This document shows, one piece after another, positions 1-11,499 of a DNA stretch of 64,000 bases. The position numbers and the translations under genes were made by a program. How positions within the stretch are numbered: position 1 is the first letter of the stretch; each line of letters opens with the position of its first letter. The stretch comes from Rhizodiscina lignyota (Eukaryota; Ascomycota; Dothideomycetes; Aulographales; Rhizodiscinaceae). Under the pieces are notes generated by a model. The model ran no database searches and had not been told where the DNA came from. It was given only the letters and a program-made list of their open reading frames with translations. The stretch covers positions 840,453 to 904,452 of the forward strand of contig ML978122.1 of NCBI GenBank assembly GCA_010015805.1, in the 5' to 3' direction.

Positions 1-246
1 CGATCGCCAAAGATGTACATGTCCAACAGATAATCGAAGTACTTCTGGACTGCCAGTTCATGAAGGACACGAATATCTCTAGTCCAACCTCTTCGAGTTT
101 GATCTCCCGGTCGCGCGCTTCCTTAAACGATCCGGTAAACGCGTTCTCGAAGTACTTCGAATGAGCGCAGAGTAATACGCGATGCAGCGAACATGGTGTC
201 AACTTGTCCCCGACCTTGACAGTGACGACATCAAGTGAGTCTTTGC
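1..246 (-). pseudogene. BTB/POZ domain fragment, frameshifted, runs off left edge
   Basis: On the minus strand, positions about 231 to 60 read as the first part of a BTB/POZ domain: a DVVTVKVGDK strand, then LHRVLLCAHSKYFENAF, then a FKEAR..I.LEEV..EIFVSF segment. The expected continuation (ELAVQKYFDYLLDMYIFGD) is present at about 60-1 but in another frame. The two halves meet near 51-62 without the usual 'YTG' turn, which fits a small deletion or frameshift. An upstream short exon (ATG near 332) with an intron ending about 248 is possible, but I could not find a frame-consistent junction. BTB proteins mediate dimerisation or act as Cullin-3 adaptors. Alternatives are a sequencing error or a tiny unrecognised intron. 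Confidence 0.5.
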
Positions 247-561
247 TGCAAGCCGATGTTAGCTACGATAACTACGAAAAACTTAGGCCATACTAACGAG
301 AATCGGGCACGCTTGAGATCCATGATGATCCCGAGGCGAGCTTAGCAGCTCCGGCAGCAGTGGAAAAGCAACAGTTGAAGATCGAAGTTGGAATGTGGAA
401 GGTTGCAGAAGTTGATGCGTCAATTTGTGGTGTGACGCATGCGAGGCCCGTGCGCTTAAGATTGGATCGAAGGCAGTCGTGGAGAGTGTTGACGAACATT
501 CACTTCCGGTTCTCACAGAACACATCGAGTTATGCGGTGGTGAGAGTCGGAGTGCCTCTTA

Positions 562-1315
562 TCATCGAATACTCCGCACCAATTCGCGCAAATCACCGCC
601 CTCAACCCAGCTTTCGCCTCCTGTACCAGCACCTCCAGCAGCACTTGCGCCGCCCGCAGCACCCCATCCTTCGCCTACTTCACCAATGATCCGGGCTGGT
701 CGACCGCCGACGACTGAATTGGATGGTATCACCATATTGGCAGGAACAATGGTATGCGGTAGAATCTTGACGTTTTCTCGGACCATACTGAACGGCTGAA
801 GCACGCAGTGCTCGCCAATATGGACATGTGATGAAATTGAAGCCGATTGTATAGTAGAATTTGGACCTGATCCAAGTTCAGCATCAGAGTAAAGAGAATG
901 CAACTCGGACATACCGATGAAGACATTATCTCCAATCTTCATGGGATAGTAAGTCAGCACGCCTCTACTGACCCTACATGGCGGTTTGATCACACAGCCA
1001 GCAGCCACAACGGAACATCGGCCGATACTGATCGAGTGACTTGAGCTACTCTTCGAGCCATCTTCTTTTGTAGTCGATAGTCGATGGAGGTCTCCTCGAA
1101 GATGCACGTCTTCACGTATGACCGTGCGACCACCCAATGTGATATTGGGAGCTCCGCTGATGTTCGCCTTGCGCCAGACTTTGTTGCCGCTATCCTAGAG
1201 AATTGTTAGCATGCTCTGAGCAAGTTTTGAATCACTTCATGAACCGCGTGACGCGTCTTACCGTCTCGATGTACTCTCCCTTCGGCGCCTTTCGCGCGGC
1301 GCTGGGTCGTGACAT
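562..1315 (-). CDS. Dynactin subunit p25 (DCTN5-like, left-handed beta-helix)
   Basis: Three exons, 1315-1262, 1194-915 and 866-562, give a 212-residue protein starting MSRPSAARKAPKGEYIETDSG. The motif YIET.SGNKV.R near the start, then repeated hexapeptide strands with RGDL, VIKPP and HVHIGEHCVL, match p25 of the dynactin pointed-end complex, which helps dynein attach to endosomal cargo. The 48-nt intron 914-867 (GTATGT...GATCAG) is a multiple of three with no stop; removing it restores VFIGPNSTIQ, the continuous helix seen in the family. Length fits fungal p25. The C-terminus has a Gly/Ala-rich insert before the conserved-looking EGGDLRELVRSI end. It is transcribed divergently from the ARF gene at 2087. 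Confidence 0.85.
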
Positions 1316-2086
1316 GCTTGCTCGTGCTTGTGCGACTGTAACAACGCGTCTCAAGTAGCACAAGACTCATGAAAGGACGACCGCGGAATCTCTACCGTTT
1401 CAGATAAGATTGTGGATAAAAAGTCACGATGAGGTGTGGTTGCAGTCCATGTCGAATGGCTCACGGACCGTACCGCAGTCCGACGCACCTTGGGCAAGCT
1501 TAAGCTCGCCGAGCACGTGTCGCGATGCGGCTTTTGGCGACGCGCTTCTCTTCGGAGCATTTCGAGTGCTTAACAGCGTCAGGACCACTCGACTCACCAC
1601 CTCCTGCGCGTAATCTGAAGCAAATCGACGCGTCACGCGACCTCAATCTCCTGCTACAGCGCGCAAATTGACAGGCCTGGCGGCGCACTGACTGTTAAGG
1701 ATCCCTTCTCCCTTCAGGGTTGTCTCACTAGCCCCAACGGCGCCCCTAACTCCCACAGAGCGCACACAGACACCCTGACACCCACCCATCCTCCATACCA
1801 TCATCAGGACTTAAATCCACTGCAGTCCAGCAATCCGGGGTCCGAAAGCCAGTCAGCAGCGGGTCGATCAAACAACTCTCGATATATCTCCGTCAGTGGA
1901 GCGCACACACACCTCTTGTGCTCAAGGCTACTGCGTTTGGAACACTATCCGCACCACAATTTAGGCACACGTCACGAAATCCTGCTGCGCAACGGTGGGC
2001 TTGAGGATTCTCTTGGAGGCGGTACACCACATTACAACTGCAATTGAGAAGAGCAGGAAGTGCGCGGAGAAGCGCACATATTCAAG
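1316..2086. promoter_or_regulatory. Divergent intergenic region between dynactin p25 and ARF6-type gene
   Basis: No convincing gene lies here; the short ORFs overlap on both strands and lack introns or recognisable motifs. A pyrimidine-rich stretch (about 1700-1940) upstream of the ARF start is typical of fungal promoters and leaders. The region must hold both promoters by position, but I see no defined operator. Confidence 0.4.
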
Positions 2087-2770
2087 ATGGGCGCAAAGGT
2101 CTCTAAAATGCTGGACAAGATCTTCGGATCGAAGGAAATGCGCCTGTTGATGCTGGGACTTGATGCCGCAGGCAAGACAAGTGCGCAACCTCTCCCAACC
2201 ACCAACCACCTTAACCAGCAAAGTGTTATGCTAACAAGTAGTTCCACCTATTCAGCAATCCTCTACAACCTCAAGCTCGAGCAAGACGTCACCACCATCC
2301 CCACAGTCGGCTTCAACGTCGAGACCGTAACGTACAAGAACACCAAGTTCAACGTGTGGGACGTGGGTGGACAGGACAAGATCCGTCCATTGTGGCGGCA
2401 CTACTTCTCCGGAACGCAAGGCCTAGTCTTCGTCATCGACTCCAATGACCGCGACCGGCTGGACGAGGCAAGAACGGAACTGGCACGCATTATCCAGGAC
2501 AGGGAAATGAAGGACGCATTACTGTTGGTGTTCGCGAACAAGCAGGATATCCCTGGAGGTGAGCATACGTGGAGACACATGAAAGGCAGTTCGGGAGCTA
2601 ATGAGGATTGATCAGCAATGCGCCCTGACGAACTGTCAAGACGACTCAAGCTCGATGAAATCGCGAAGAACCACATCTGGAAGGTGGAGCCCAGCTGCGC
2701 GACGACCGGAGAGGGCATCTTCGAGGGCCTGGAGTGGCTCGGCAAGAACGTCAAAGTGCCTGCCAAGTAA
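2087..2770 (+). CDS. ARF6-type small GTPase (ArfB-like)
   Basis: Exons 2087-2180, 2256-2558 and 2616-2770 give 183 residues. The protein begins MGAKVSK (Gly2 for N-myristoylation) and has the P-loop GLDAAGKT at about 24-31, the switch II motif [21 protein letters not shown] for guanine specificity and SCATTG near the end. The [15 protein letters not shown] and QDREM..A segments are closer to ARF6 than to ARF1, which has IGFNVETVEYKNISFTVWD, so I favour the plasma-membrane/endocytic ARF6 class. The first intron (2181-2255) starts GTGCGC and has a clear GCTAAC branch site; it interrupts codon 32 just after the P-loop. An upstream ATG-less reading frame through the intron is open but would insert unrelated sequence. 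Confidence 0.9.
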
Positions 2771-3314
2771 TACTACATTGCAGTTGCGGCGCTGCATTCG
2801 TACTTCTTTCTCTTCTTTAGCGCACATTTTCCTATTCGACGGCCAACCCCTTTCGATATACCCCTTTTCTAATTCTTTCTTTTGTACTTTAGCGGTATTT
2901 CGCCACATTAAATCCTTGTAGTAGACTGGCATCGCGATGGGGCACGAAAAGCGAGTCTGTCGTTGTCTTCCTTTTCTACTCACTTTTATTTTTGGCGGCT
3001 GCGTGTGGACTAAAGTTCGAAATTTGGCTCAGGTGTGTTCGTTTTGCTTCTCAAATTGTATTTTTGACGACAGCTTTTAGACTGGGCAAGCCATCGAGGG
3101 CATGGGGCGAATGAATGTAAAGACTGCTATTCAACCTGATCGGCTCTCGATACTCTTACAGTACATCTCGATTTATCCCAAACTCCCGATTTATCCCAAA
3201 CTCCCTGAAATTACGCCAAATGAGCTCCATGCAGAAATTACGCCAACCCATAATGCAGCCGATGCATGCAAACCTGTCCCAATCATGTCTTGAAAGTCGT
3301 TTCCAGTCGAATAA
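2771..3314. other. Convergent 3' region with short tandem repeat
   Basis: No gene recognised between the ARF6-type and Sgf29 genes, which converge here. A 17-bp unit (cgatttatcccaaactc) occurs twice in a row near 3169-3204, followed by a looser repeat of 'gaaattacgcc' at about 3206 and 3234. It probably holds the two 3' UTRs. Confidence 0.4.
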
Positions 3315-4893
3315 TCATTTCACCGAATCAGGCAGCACATACCTCCTCTCAACCTCCTGCTCTTTCTCAGCCTCGTCCTCCCCCTCAAACCGCAACCTCA
3401 CCCATCCCTTTTTGGCCTCGCTCTTATCCTTCGGCGTCACAACCTCCGCCTTGTAGAACGTCGTCGTGCTCGGATACAAGGCTAAGACCTGCTTCCCACT
3501 GCTCAGCGACGGTAACTTCTCGTTCATCTCCGGCGGCGGGATCGACACCAGCGCCGAGACAGACGCGCGATACGGCTGCGGTGGCGTGGGCAGGCTGTCG
3601 TCGATGTCGCGGATCTCGTAGCGTCGCTGCTTGCCTTCGCCGATGACGGACGTGACGCTGCAGAGGATGCCTTCGCCTTCAGGCTGTTCCAATGGGGCGG
3701 CGATGGAGGAGGGTTTGCCACGGGGTGTTGGACGGGGGGAGTTGCGGTAGAAGACTTCTGCGCCGACGGTGAGTTTGAGGCGTTCGGAGGGTCCGGCGGT
3801 CGAGGTTGATGGAGCGGAGGCCGAGGCGGAAGCTACTGTGCTGGTGGAGGGCGTAGGTGTGGCGGCTGCTGTGCGGGACCGTGAGAGGTTACTATTGACT
3901 AATTACAGCATGTTGCATAGAGCAAAAAGTTTGAAGAAATGAAGGATGCGATTTGGAATAAGGAAGTACGAAAACACGTGATAATTCAAGTAGGAGAATG
4001 AAGATTATGGGATTGTTGATTAGTGTACCTTTCAGAACATCTGCATCGCCATCCTCAGTCTTGACAGAGGGCTCCCGTGCAGCAGGCACCGATCCACTTC
4101 TTGACGCCCCACCTTGCTTCAACAGTCTTGACGCAGCACCGGTAGGAACAGTGACTTTGGGCGACGGACCGCCAGGAGAGTCAGCAGCGATACTATCGCG
4201 ATCGCCATCTCCAATGTCGAGCTTAGCGCGTTTCGGATTACGACCTGCTTTCGCGCTGCTGCTCGCACGAGACGCGGCTGGAGGAGCATTGTCAGTCTCG
4301 CCGCGGAGTGCGATGAGAATCTCCAGCTGCTGAGCGATGCTGCCGTGCGGTGGTTCTTCCTCGATGCCAACGTCGGTCGAGAGATCCTCGATGCCGCTGA
4401 TGTTCTCGCGGAGAAGCTTGTCGAGTTCTCGGCCTGCTTCGATGGGGTATGATTCGCCGTTCGCTGTTTACATTGTGAGCTTTGGTAATGGAGGAGGGAA
4501 GTTCGGTCGAAGAGTGATGAACCGCAGGCTCACGGAAGCAGTAAATAAGATCCTCTGATAGAACCGAACTTATCATTCATCATATCTGCCTTACCTTCTT
4601 TCAAGCTGATGATTTTCTCCAACTCCATTATCCTCGCGTGATTCTTATTTGCCTTCTCCTAAGCTGAAGTAAGCCGATGTCCAGTGTAAACAAAACATAG
4701 TTCGTGAATCGACGCTTAAATCGGCACAGGGGTACAGGTGGAGTAGTTTCTCCATATCAATGAAACTCGATGAAGCTCTTACCAGTTTCTCGTCGGCGCC
4801 TTTCATCGCCTCGTAAATCGCCTGCCACAAGTGGCGCTCTTCGCTGGCATCGTCTTTGGTCTGACTCGGGCGACCCCGGCGTGCAGATGACAT
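3315..4893 (-). CDS. sgf29: SAGA-associated factor 29 (Sgf29), tandem Tudor
   Basis: Four exons (4893-4783, 4658-4595, 4463-4029, 3898-3315) give a 397-residue protein. The N-terminus carries a helical segment (RHLWQAIYEAMKGADEKL) and the GRELDKLLRENISGIEDL region. The middle is Ser/Ala-rich and disordered. The C-terminal part has the Sgf29 tandem Tudor fold: GAEVFYRN, ILCSVTSVIGEGKQRRYEIRD, YRASVSALVSIP, GKQVLALYPSTTTFYKAEV and VRLRFEGE...VERRYVLP. In the family this domain reads H3K4me2/3 and recruits the SAGA acetyltransferase to chromatin. The start ATG at 4893 is the first in frame. The last intron (4028-3899, 130 nt) is longer than the others and its junctions rest on phase and motif only. 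The gene is divergent from the isomerase gene at 5263. Confidence 0.88.
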
Positions 4894-5262
4894 CTTCACT
4901 TGCTTTCAGGCTGTAGAGTTTTTTGATGAAGCTTGATAATACGCGTTGGGAGTGTAATAGTGGTAGGTAGTCGGCTTGATGTTGTTATGCTCGGGCCGAA
5001 GTGAATGTAGGTACTTTGGAGGCTGCCGAACTGCGAGCATGGGTAGAAGGCGATTGGCTCCAGCTGCGCCTCGATGTCGAAAACGTGGGAGCGGAGATTT
5101 CCGCCGCATGAAAGCTTGTCGTGACGCGCCCCGCTATCCACAATTTATTGGTGGCGGTACTACGTAGCGGTGAAAACAGATCTCAACCTTTTCACACCGC
5201 AATTCCGTGCAAGGCATTGAACTCCTACAGAGTGTAATAAGTCAATTGGCATATCGGAAAAG
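4894..5262. promoter_or_regulatory. Divergent promoter region, Sgf29 / mannose-6-phosphate isomerase
   Basis: A 369-bp gap separates two start codons facing away from each other, so both promoters must lie here. The ORFs inside are short and shadow each other. I see no defined binding site. Confidence 0.4.
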
Positions 5263-6759
5263 ATGCAGGTCCCACTGATTCGTTTGCAATGCGGTATGTT
5301 CACTACTTCTGAAGCTTTCGTGATCCTGCTAACTCTGCATAGGCGTAAATAGCTACGACTGGGGTTAGCCTCATAGCAATTCATGAGACAAGAGACAAAT
5401 CGCTGAACGAATCTCAGGGAAAATTGGTAGCAACTCTGCGGCAGCCAAATTTGCTGCAGCCACTCCGTCGGATGGCTTCTCTATTCAATCTGAGAAGCCT
5501 TACGCTGAAGTCAGTTCGGAAGTTCTCCTGCTACTGCACCCAAGCTGAATGCATTCCAGCTGTGGATGGGAACGCACCCATCAAACCCATCCAAAGATGT
5601 CCAGACCAAGCGCTCCCTGTTGGAACTGATCCAAGACAACAAGGCCCTCATGTCCACTGAGATCAGCCAAAAATACAATGACAAGCTACCTTTCCTCTTC
5701 AAGGTGCTGTCTATCAACAAGGCTCTCAGCATCCAAGCGCATCCGAACAAGAAGCTTGCTGAGCAGTTGCATGCAAAGGACCCCAAGAACTACCCTGATG
5801 ATAACCACAAGCCCGAGATGACTATTGCCATTACACCATTCGACGGTCTTTGTGGATTCCGGCCTCTTGCAGAGATTGCTCACTTCTTTGGATCTGTCGC
5901 TCCGCTGCGTAAGCTCGTGGGTGAGGACCAAGCCTCCAAGTTTGAGTCCGCAGTCAAGGGCAAGGAGACTTCTTCTAACGAGGCGGACACGGCTTCAAAC
6001 AAGAAAGCCCTTCAAGAAGCGTTCACAGCCCTGATGTCCGCCTCAAAAGAAGACATCGCTTCTGCCACCTCCTCCCTCCTCTCCGACGCCAAATCGCAAG
6101 GCTCCTCCTTCGCCGGCTCCGGCGTCGCCGCCACCTCCGGCCAAGAGCTCGCCGACCTGGTCGTGCGCCTGAACGCTGAATTCCCCGACGACATCGGCCT
6201 CTTCGTCCTCTTCTTCCTCAACTACGTCAAGCTGACCGTCGGCGAGGCCATGTTCCTCAAGGCCGACGACATCCACGCATACCTTTCAGGTGACATCATC
6301 GAGTGCATGGCGTCGAGCGACAACGTGGTGCGCGCGGGCTTCACGCCCAAGTTCAAGGACGTCGGCACACTGACCACCATGCTGACGTACAGCTACGCGC
6401 CCATCGAGGAGCAGAAGATGAGTCCGAGCGACTACGCGTATGTCACGCTGAATGCGACGGCTTATTCAAGCAACAGCTCGAGCATTCTTTATGACCCGCC
6501 GATTGAGGAGTTTAGCGTTGTGAGGACCGAGTTGAAGAAGAGTGGGGCGAAAGCGACGTTTGAGCCGATTGCGGGCCCTAGTATCATCATTTGCACGGGT
6601 GGTGAGGGAACGATTAGCGTTGGTCCAAAGAAGGAGGAGGTGAAGAGTGGGTACGTGTACTTTGTCGGCGCGACTGCAGAGTGCATCCTTGAAAGTGCGA
6701 GCGAGGACTTTGTGACGTTCAAGGCTTTCTGCGAGCTGTCTGACAAAGGCAAGCTGTAG
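5263..6759 (+). CDS. Mannose-6-phosphate isomerase, type I
   Basis: Exons 5263-5293, 5343-5363, 5418-5509 and 5560-6759 give 447 residues. It interconverts fructose-6-P and mannose-6-P, feeding GDP-mannose for glycosylation and the cell wall; cytosolic, zinc-dependent. Sequence evidence: the start [49 protein letters not shown] (Gln and His zinc ligands), [21 protein letters not shown] (Glu ligand), [23 protein letters not shown] (His ligand and active-site region). Exon 2 is only 21 nt. The three small 5' introns (49, 54, 50 nt) are all needed to restore the conserved N-terminus. Its 3' end converges on gamma-tubulin. Confidence 0.93.
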
Positions 6760-7048
6760 AGGACACTTTGGAAACTAGAAAAGGTGAAAGCTCGCGAAAC
6801 TGATAGACGGGATCTCAAAAGTAGTCCAGGCGTACCGAGTGCAGGCTTTTCGTTACTACATAGACGAAATCTGGTATCTCATTATCCCAATTCGCCGCCG
6901 TTGCTGCAGTTTCATATGTCCAAGTGCATACCTATAACGCCCTGACAGCTCTTCATTGCAAAGCAAGATGACCGAAACGCCAACCGGATCATGTGAAGCC
7001 ATATCTCGATGCTGTCGAGACGTCAATTTGCGGCAGAAATTGGAAGAA

Positions 7049-8842
7049 TCAGGCAGCAGATTCTGGGCCTGCCTTCACCCCATCCTCTTTGGTTAGGTAG
7101 TCGGGCTCCTCCGCATCCCCATATTCAGAGATCAGCTCTTGCACGACTTCCCTCGCTTCATCAAACTCTCCCAGACCCTCCGCAAACGGCGCCTCCCGCT
7201 TATATTGCTCAAGAAAGGCGTTTCGCTTGCGTAGCCGGTCATATTGCAACATGATCCGCTTGAAGAGGGTCGCAATACCGGTATGGTTGGCGAGCATGAG
7301 GCCTGAGACGCGATGGGATGATTGTACATAGGGAGACTTGCGCGTGAGCGCAACTTGGATCGAGGCAGGTCCCCATGGGATGAAGGTTGCGAGGCGACGT
7401 TCGCGGATACGGAGCAGGGATTTATGAACCTGGTGCGAAAACTTTAGCATAGCTGAAGACTGTCAATGAAGTAGTGCATGGAGTTCTTACATCTGTAGGA
7501 TCGGCCTCGCCCTGGATGATGTTCAAGATACTGATGTAGCAATTCTTCCTACCAAGATCGGTACTAACCATCCTATTCTTCGGCTGCAGCAGACGCCTCA
7601 TGACGTCCAGCACCGTGGTTTTGCGCACAGTCTTCGCCTGCTCAATATTGTCACTTGTGAAAGGTGTGTAGCTGGTCATGAGGAAATGGCAACGTGGAGT
7701 TGGGATCAAGCTTGCAACAATTCCAACTAAGTCATTGTGCATGTAGCCTGGATAGCGTAGTGTGGTTGTGGAAGCGCACATAACGGTCGACACGAGTTGG
7801 TTGGTCTGCTGAAAGGACGGCTCTTGGACGTGAAGGCGGTCCGCTGCTATTCGCGAGAGGGCACCGTTATCGAGAACAACCTGCAATATTGTCAATATGT
7901 GCAGTTCCACGCATGTTGAGAAGTGTTCAATTACGTACCACTGAGTCTGCATTTTGCGTGAGCCTTCGCATGGAGAGCAGGCTGTTATATGGCTGAACGA
8001 CAACGTCACCGGCGTTCTTCGTATCCGGGAATACTGAGTATGTCTGGATGAGCTTCTTCGGGAAGCGATCGTTCAAACGCTCCAGAAGGAAGCTGCCAAG
8101 TCCAGAGCCTGTACCACCAGCTATTGAGTGCAGCATCATGAAGCCCTAACTATGTCAGCCTGTCTCCATACCAAGTCCACTTCTTCGACATACCTCTAGT
8201 GAATCGCTCCCATCTGCTTCCCGGTCTATGATATCCATGACGTCCTCGTACACTGATTCGCCCATAGCGTAACCCGCTGCCCAGATGTTTCCTGCGCCAG
8301 AACCATCCTTGTGTACGTAGAAGTTCTCGGGGTTGTAGATGTTCTTGTACGCGCCAGTTTGGATACCGTTTATGACCTATGGCACAGTTAATACCTTGGG
8401 AATCTCTGCGGTTGTCGCAGTGACTGACTCGAGGTTCTAAGTCAAGGAGGATCGCGCGAGGAATATATCTCGTATCGTCAGACTGGTGGTGTTGTCAGCG
8501 CCTCTGGATTCTATGTTTGGAGTGCTGCCTACTTGGTAGAAGAAGACGTCTTTCCTGTCCCCGCCTTCGGTCGCGAAGTCTTCCAGGTTTCCGTCCTGAC
8601 TGATTCCATGTTCTTGACACAGCTGTTGCCAGAACTGACTCCCCACTATTATACGACGTCAGAATAGTTCTGAAAACATTGCGCACTATTCGAACTGAAG
8701 GTTGTAACTTCGTATATAAACAGGAAGATGGAGGAAATACCGCTATTGCCGCATTGGCCGGCTTGAATCGTTATAATTTCTCTGGAATCGCATCAGCATG
8801 AGCTTTCGTGCCCATGTATCACTCGTCGCCTTACCTGGGCAT
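7049..8842 (-). CDS. Gamma-tubulin
   Basis: Eight exons: 8842-8835, 8781-8741, 8645-8533, 8482-8429, 8376-8194, 8145-7939, 7880-7491 and 7429-7049, giving 458 residues. Gamma-tubulin nucleates microtubules at spindle pole bodies. The joined protein reads [20 protein letters not shown], then [33 protein letters not shown], the GTP-binding [11 protein letters not shown] loop, [20 protein letters not shown] and [12 protein letters not shown]. These are gamma- rather than alpha/beta-tubulin signatures. The first coding exon is only 8 nt (ATGCCCAG), found because the conserved MPREII start needs it; the 53-nt intron has GTAAGG and TTCCAG ends. Seven introns make this the most interrupted gene in the window. 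The C-terminal tail after [11 protein letters not shown] is divergent. Confidence 0.93.
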
Positions 8843-9180
8843 TGTTGTGCTGTTGACGTTGAAGCTTGGTGTGGGGCACAGCACTCGTTTACGAAGACGC
8901 GCTTCCTGGCTTTTGTCGAAGTCGCGTCGGCGTCCGAAGACCCCGGTCGCTTTTACGGGAAGGGGCCAAGGGGGGTGTGAACAGCACAGTACATAAGACG
9001 AGAGGATTCCTTCCAAATTCCAATCCACTTGCATTTCTTTTAAGCCTCTAGATCTACTCATTAATTAGATACTTATCGTTAATCATTACTTCGTACTACA
9101 ATCCAAGTAGCCGCCCAAGGATCGTAATGACCAGAAACCTGTCATCGCCTAATTCCCCACAGATTGCCAACTCCGTGCCT

Positions 9181-10418
9181 CTATTCCTGCGCCTGCATTA
9201 TCCTTCCCGGACCTTTGAGAAAACGTGGGTCCAAACGATAACCAAATTTAAGTCTAAACAGGAGCGCCCAAAACATGCAGAGTACATGTACCCTCACGAT
9301 CTGACCAAGCTCGCGCCAAGCATAGCTCTCCTTCCGACCGCCATCCTTGCTATATTCATCGCACACCTCGAGGAACTTCTTCGGGTCGTCGGTTATCACA
9401 CCATCGAGCTCCTTTCGTATACACCATCGCATCTTCTTTTCGTCATTGACTGTCCAAGCGAAGATCTCGCGATTCAAAGTCTTGGCTTTGCGGATAAATG
9501 AACCACCAAAGGGACCCATGAGGATAACTTGGAGCATGTTAAAGGCGACGTTCGGAACCGGGAGGAAGAAGGGCGCATATGATGTTGAAAAACCAATGTG
9601 AGAGACTGGGAATTCGGGGAGATACTCGTCGCAGAGAGGTAGGAATTTCGTCTAGGGTGACGAATCAGTATATCATATCGCATCACCTTCCTTGGTGGAA
9701 CTTACAGCCCAGATTCCGAGCACGACACGATCCTTCCATGCACGCGTTTCCGCAGGTGGCACGCTCCGTATAGCCTCTCCGATCAAGCGCATGATGTCGT
9801 CTGCATTGTTGTCGAGTTTGATGTCTAGCAGGACCCACAGATGCTCTTTTCCAGGCTGCGCCAGGTACTCGAGGAGGTCGACCAGGCGCGGCATGTGCTG
9901 CTTCGGTTCTGCCACCGTCTCGAGGTCCTTGATTTGGTCCCAGTTGAGGTCGATGAGCTTCTCATCTCGGCCAAAGCAGCGCTTCATCGACCCGTCCTTG
10001 TGTAGTTAGGGTTCAAGCAATGATCCAAGAGAGGGTATACCCTACATGCGACAACATCACCACGCCGTCCTTTGTGAGGTGGACATCCGTCTCCAGTGCA
10101 TGCGCGCCAACTTTGACAGCTCCATCGAATGCAGCCATTGTATTCTCTGGGAACGCCGCCTTGTAGCCACGATGCGCAATCGTTTGCGGAAGCTGCCTGC
10201 CATATTGATCTTTGATAGCCTTGGCCCATGGCGCTGAATGACGATTAGCTTATCGAAAGCGCTTCCACAGTGCCAGAGGATATTCTACCTGGTGGGAAAT
10301 GTGTGCTCGGCGACAGCAATGGCTGCTCCGCAAGCTTGTCGATAGGCATCCTTGTGAGCACCGAAGGACCAATGAACTTCTCAATCAATTGCTGCGTCCT
10401 CGACGGAGCGTCGCCCAT
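9181..10418 (-). CDS. Glycerophosphodiester phosphodiesterase family, Pgc1-like phospholipase
   Basis: Exons 10418-10289, 10233-10046, 9996-9706 and 9651-9181 give 359 residues. The GDPD fold is clear: [19 protein letters not shown] (His and Glu), [27 protein letters not shown] (ExD metal ligands and second catalytic His), LLDIKLDN, and [11 protein letters not shown] at the end of the barrel. A C-terminal segment ([16 protein letters not shown]) is hydrophobic and could anchor the protein to lipid droplets or mitochondria, as in yeast Pgc1, which degrades phosphatidylglycerol. That substrate is an inference from overall arrangement. The N-terminal 40 residues are variable. It lies downstream of gamma-tubulin on the same strand with 338 bp between. 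Confidence 0.87.
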
Positions 10419-11499
10419 CCTGTGGTGTCTATATCTATAGCTCGGATTTCGAGCAATCAAGGATCTGGGTGGCAGAAACGACCATGCGCCGGGGCGCAAC
10501 TGCAGCGAAGCTCGAGGCAGTGTGATGCCGCGTGATGTTTCAGCCTAGAATGAACGATGTTTGTATACGTCGCAGATATGTTTGCCGCTTTCTCGCCGGA
10601 GCAGAGACGGAGTTAAGATATGTTTGATGTAGCGACTGTGCAGGACTTCAGGCTGCGGTCAGTTACGAAAGCATTGTGGCAAATAGGAAACGGGCGGGTG
10701 AAAGGGCTCCAGGAAAGTACTGCTGAAGACGGACAGAGAACGGAGCACGACTCGTCGGCCAAAATGAGCATAGGCCGCGCAGCGCAGAGGTAAGGCATGG
10801 ATTGAGGTGGGGAGACGCTCAGCGTTTTAGCAGGCGTCTTGTCTCACACTCTCAGTGCACACTCGGGAATCGGCAGCGCCAGGCTTGAGCACTGCATTTC
10901 GTCCGCATGGAAGTGCAGGTACGAGGCGAAAGGCGTCCGGAAACAGCAGCAGCCGCTCCCAGACGGGACATGAGCGGGCAGAGCAATTGCGGGCGTGACC
11001 ATGGCCCTCTCCATTGACAACGCGACCTCACGTTCCACCGCATCAAAGCGATCAAAAAACCGATCAAAAAATGCAGATCCAATCCCATGTCGGCAACAGG
11101 GGGTATAATTGGCATTGTTTAAGAGCTGTAAGTGCCTGGGACACCCGGCGGTCGGGTCTTACGTGATCGCCAAACTCAAAAACAACCTTAAGCATAAGCT
11201 TGTCTGTCACAATAAGCCGTCAGAACCTTCAACCTCGCTTGAATTTATTCCCGTAGATCGGTAAAGTCAAAACAGCAGGGGTCAGAAATTCAATCTCGTC
11301 GATGTTGATATAAATGTCGTTCGTTCCAACTGTCTGTCTCGTAACCTGTCGCGCACAGTTCTGCGATACAACATGGAAACCCAAAGTCCGGTAGCCTTCG
11401 AAGAGAGCCCTTTCAACATCGACCCGGCTGAAACCTACTGTTCCGCCTCTCGGAAGAGTATACTTCTACCCTTTGCGACTTATAGAGCAGCTTGAATCT
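10419..11499. other. Gene-poor stretch
   Basis: Only short overlapping ORFs on both strands. A 40-codon frame starting at 11372 (METQSPVAFEESPF...) could be a first exon, but nothing continues it. No repeat or known family recognised. Confidence 0.35.
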
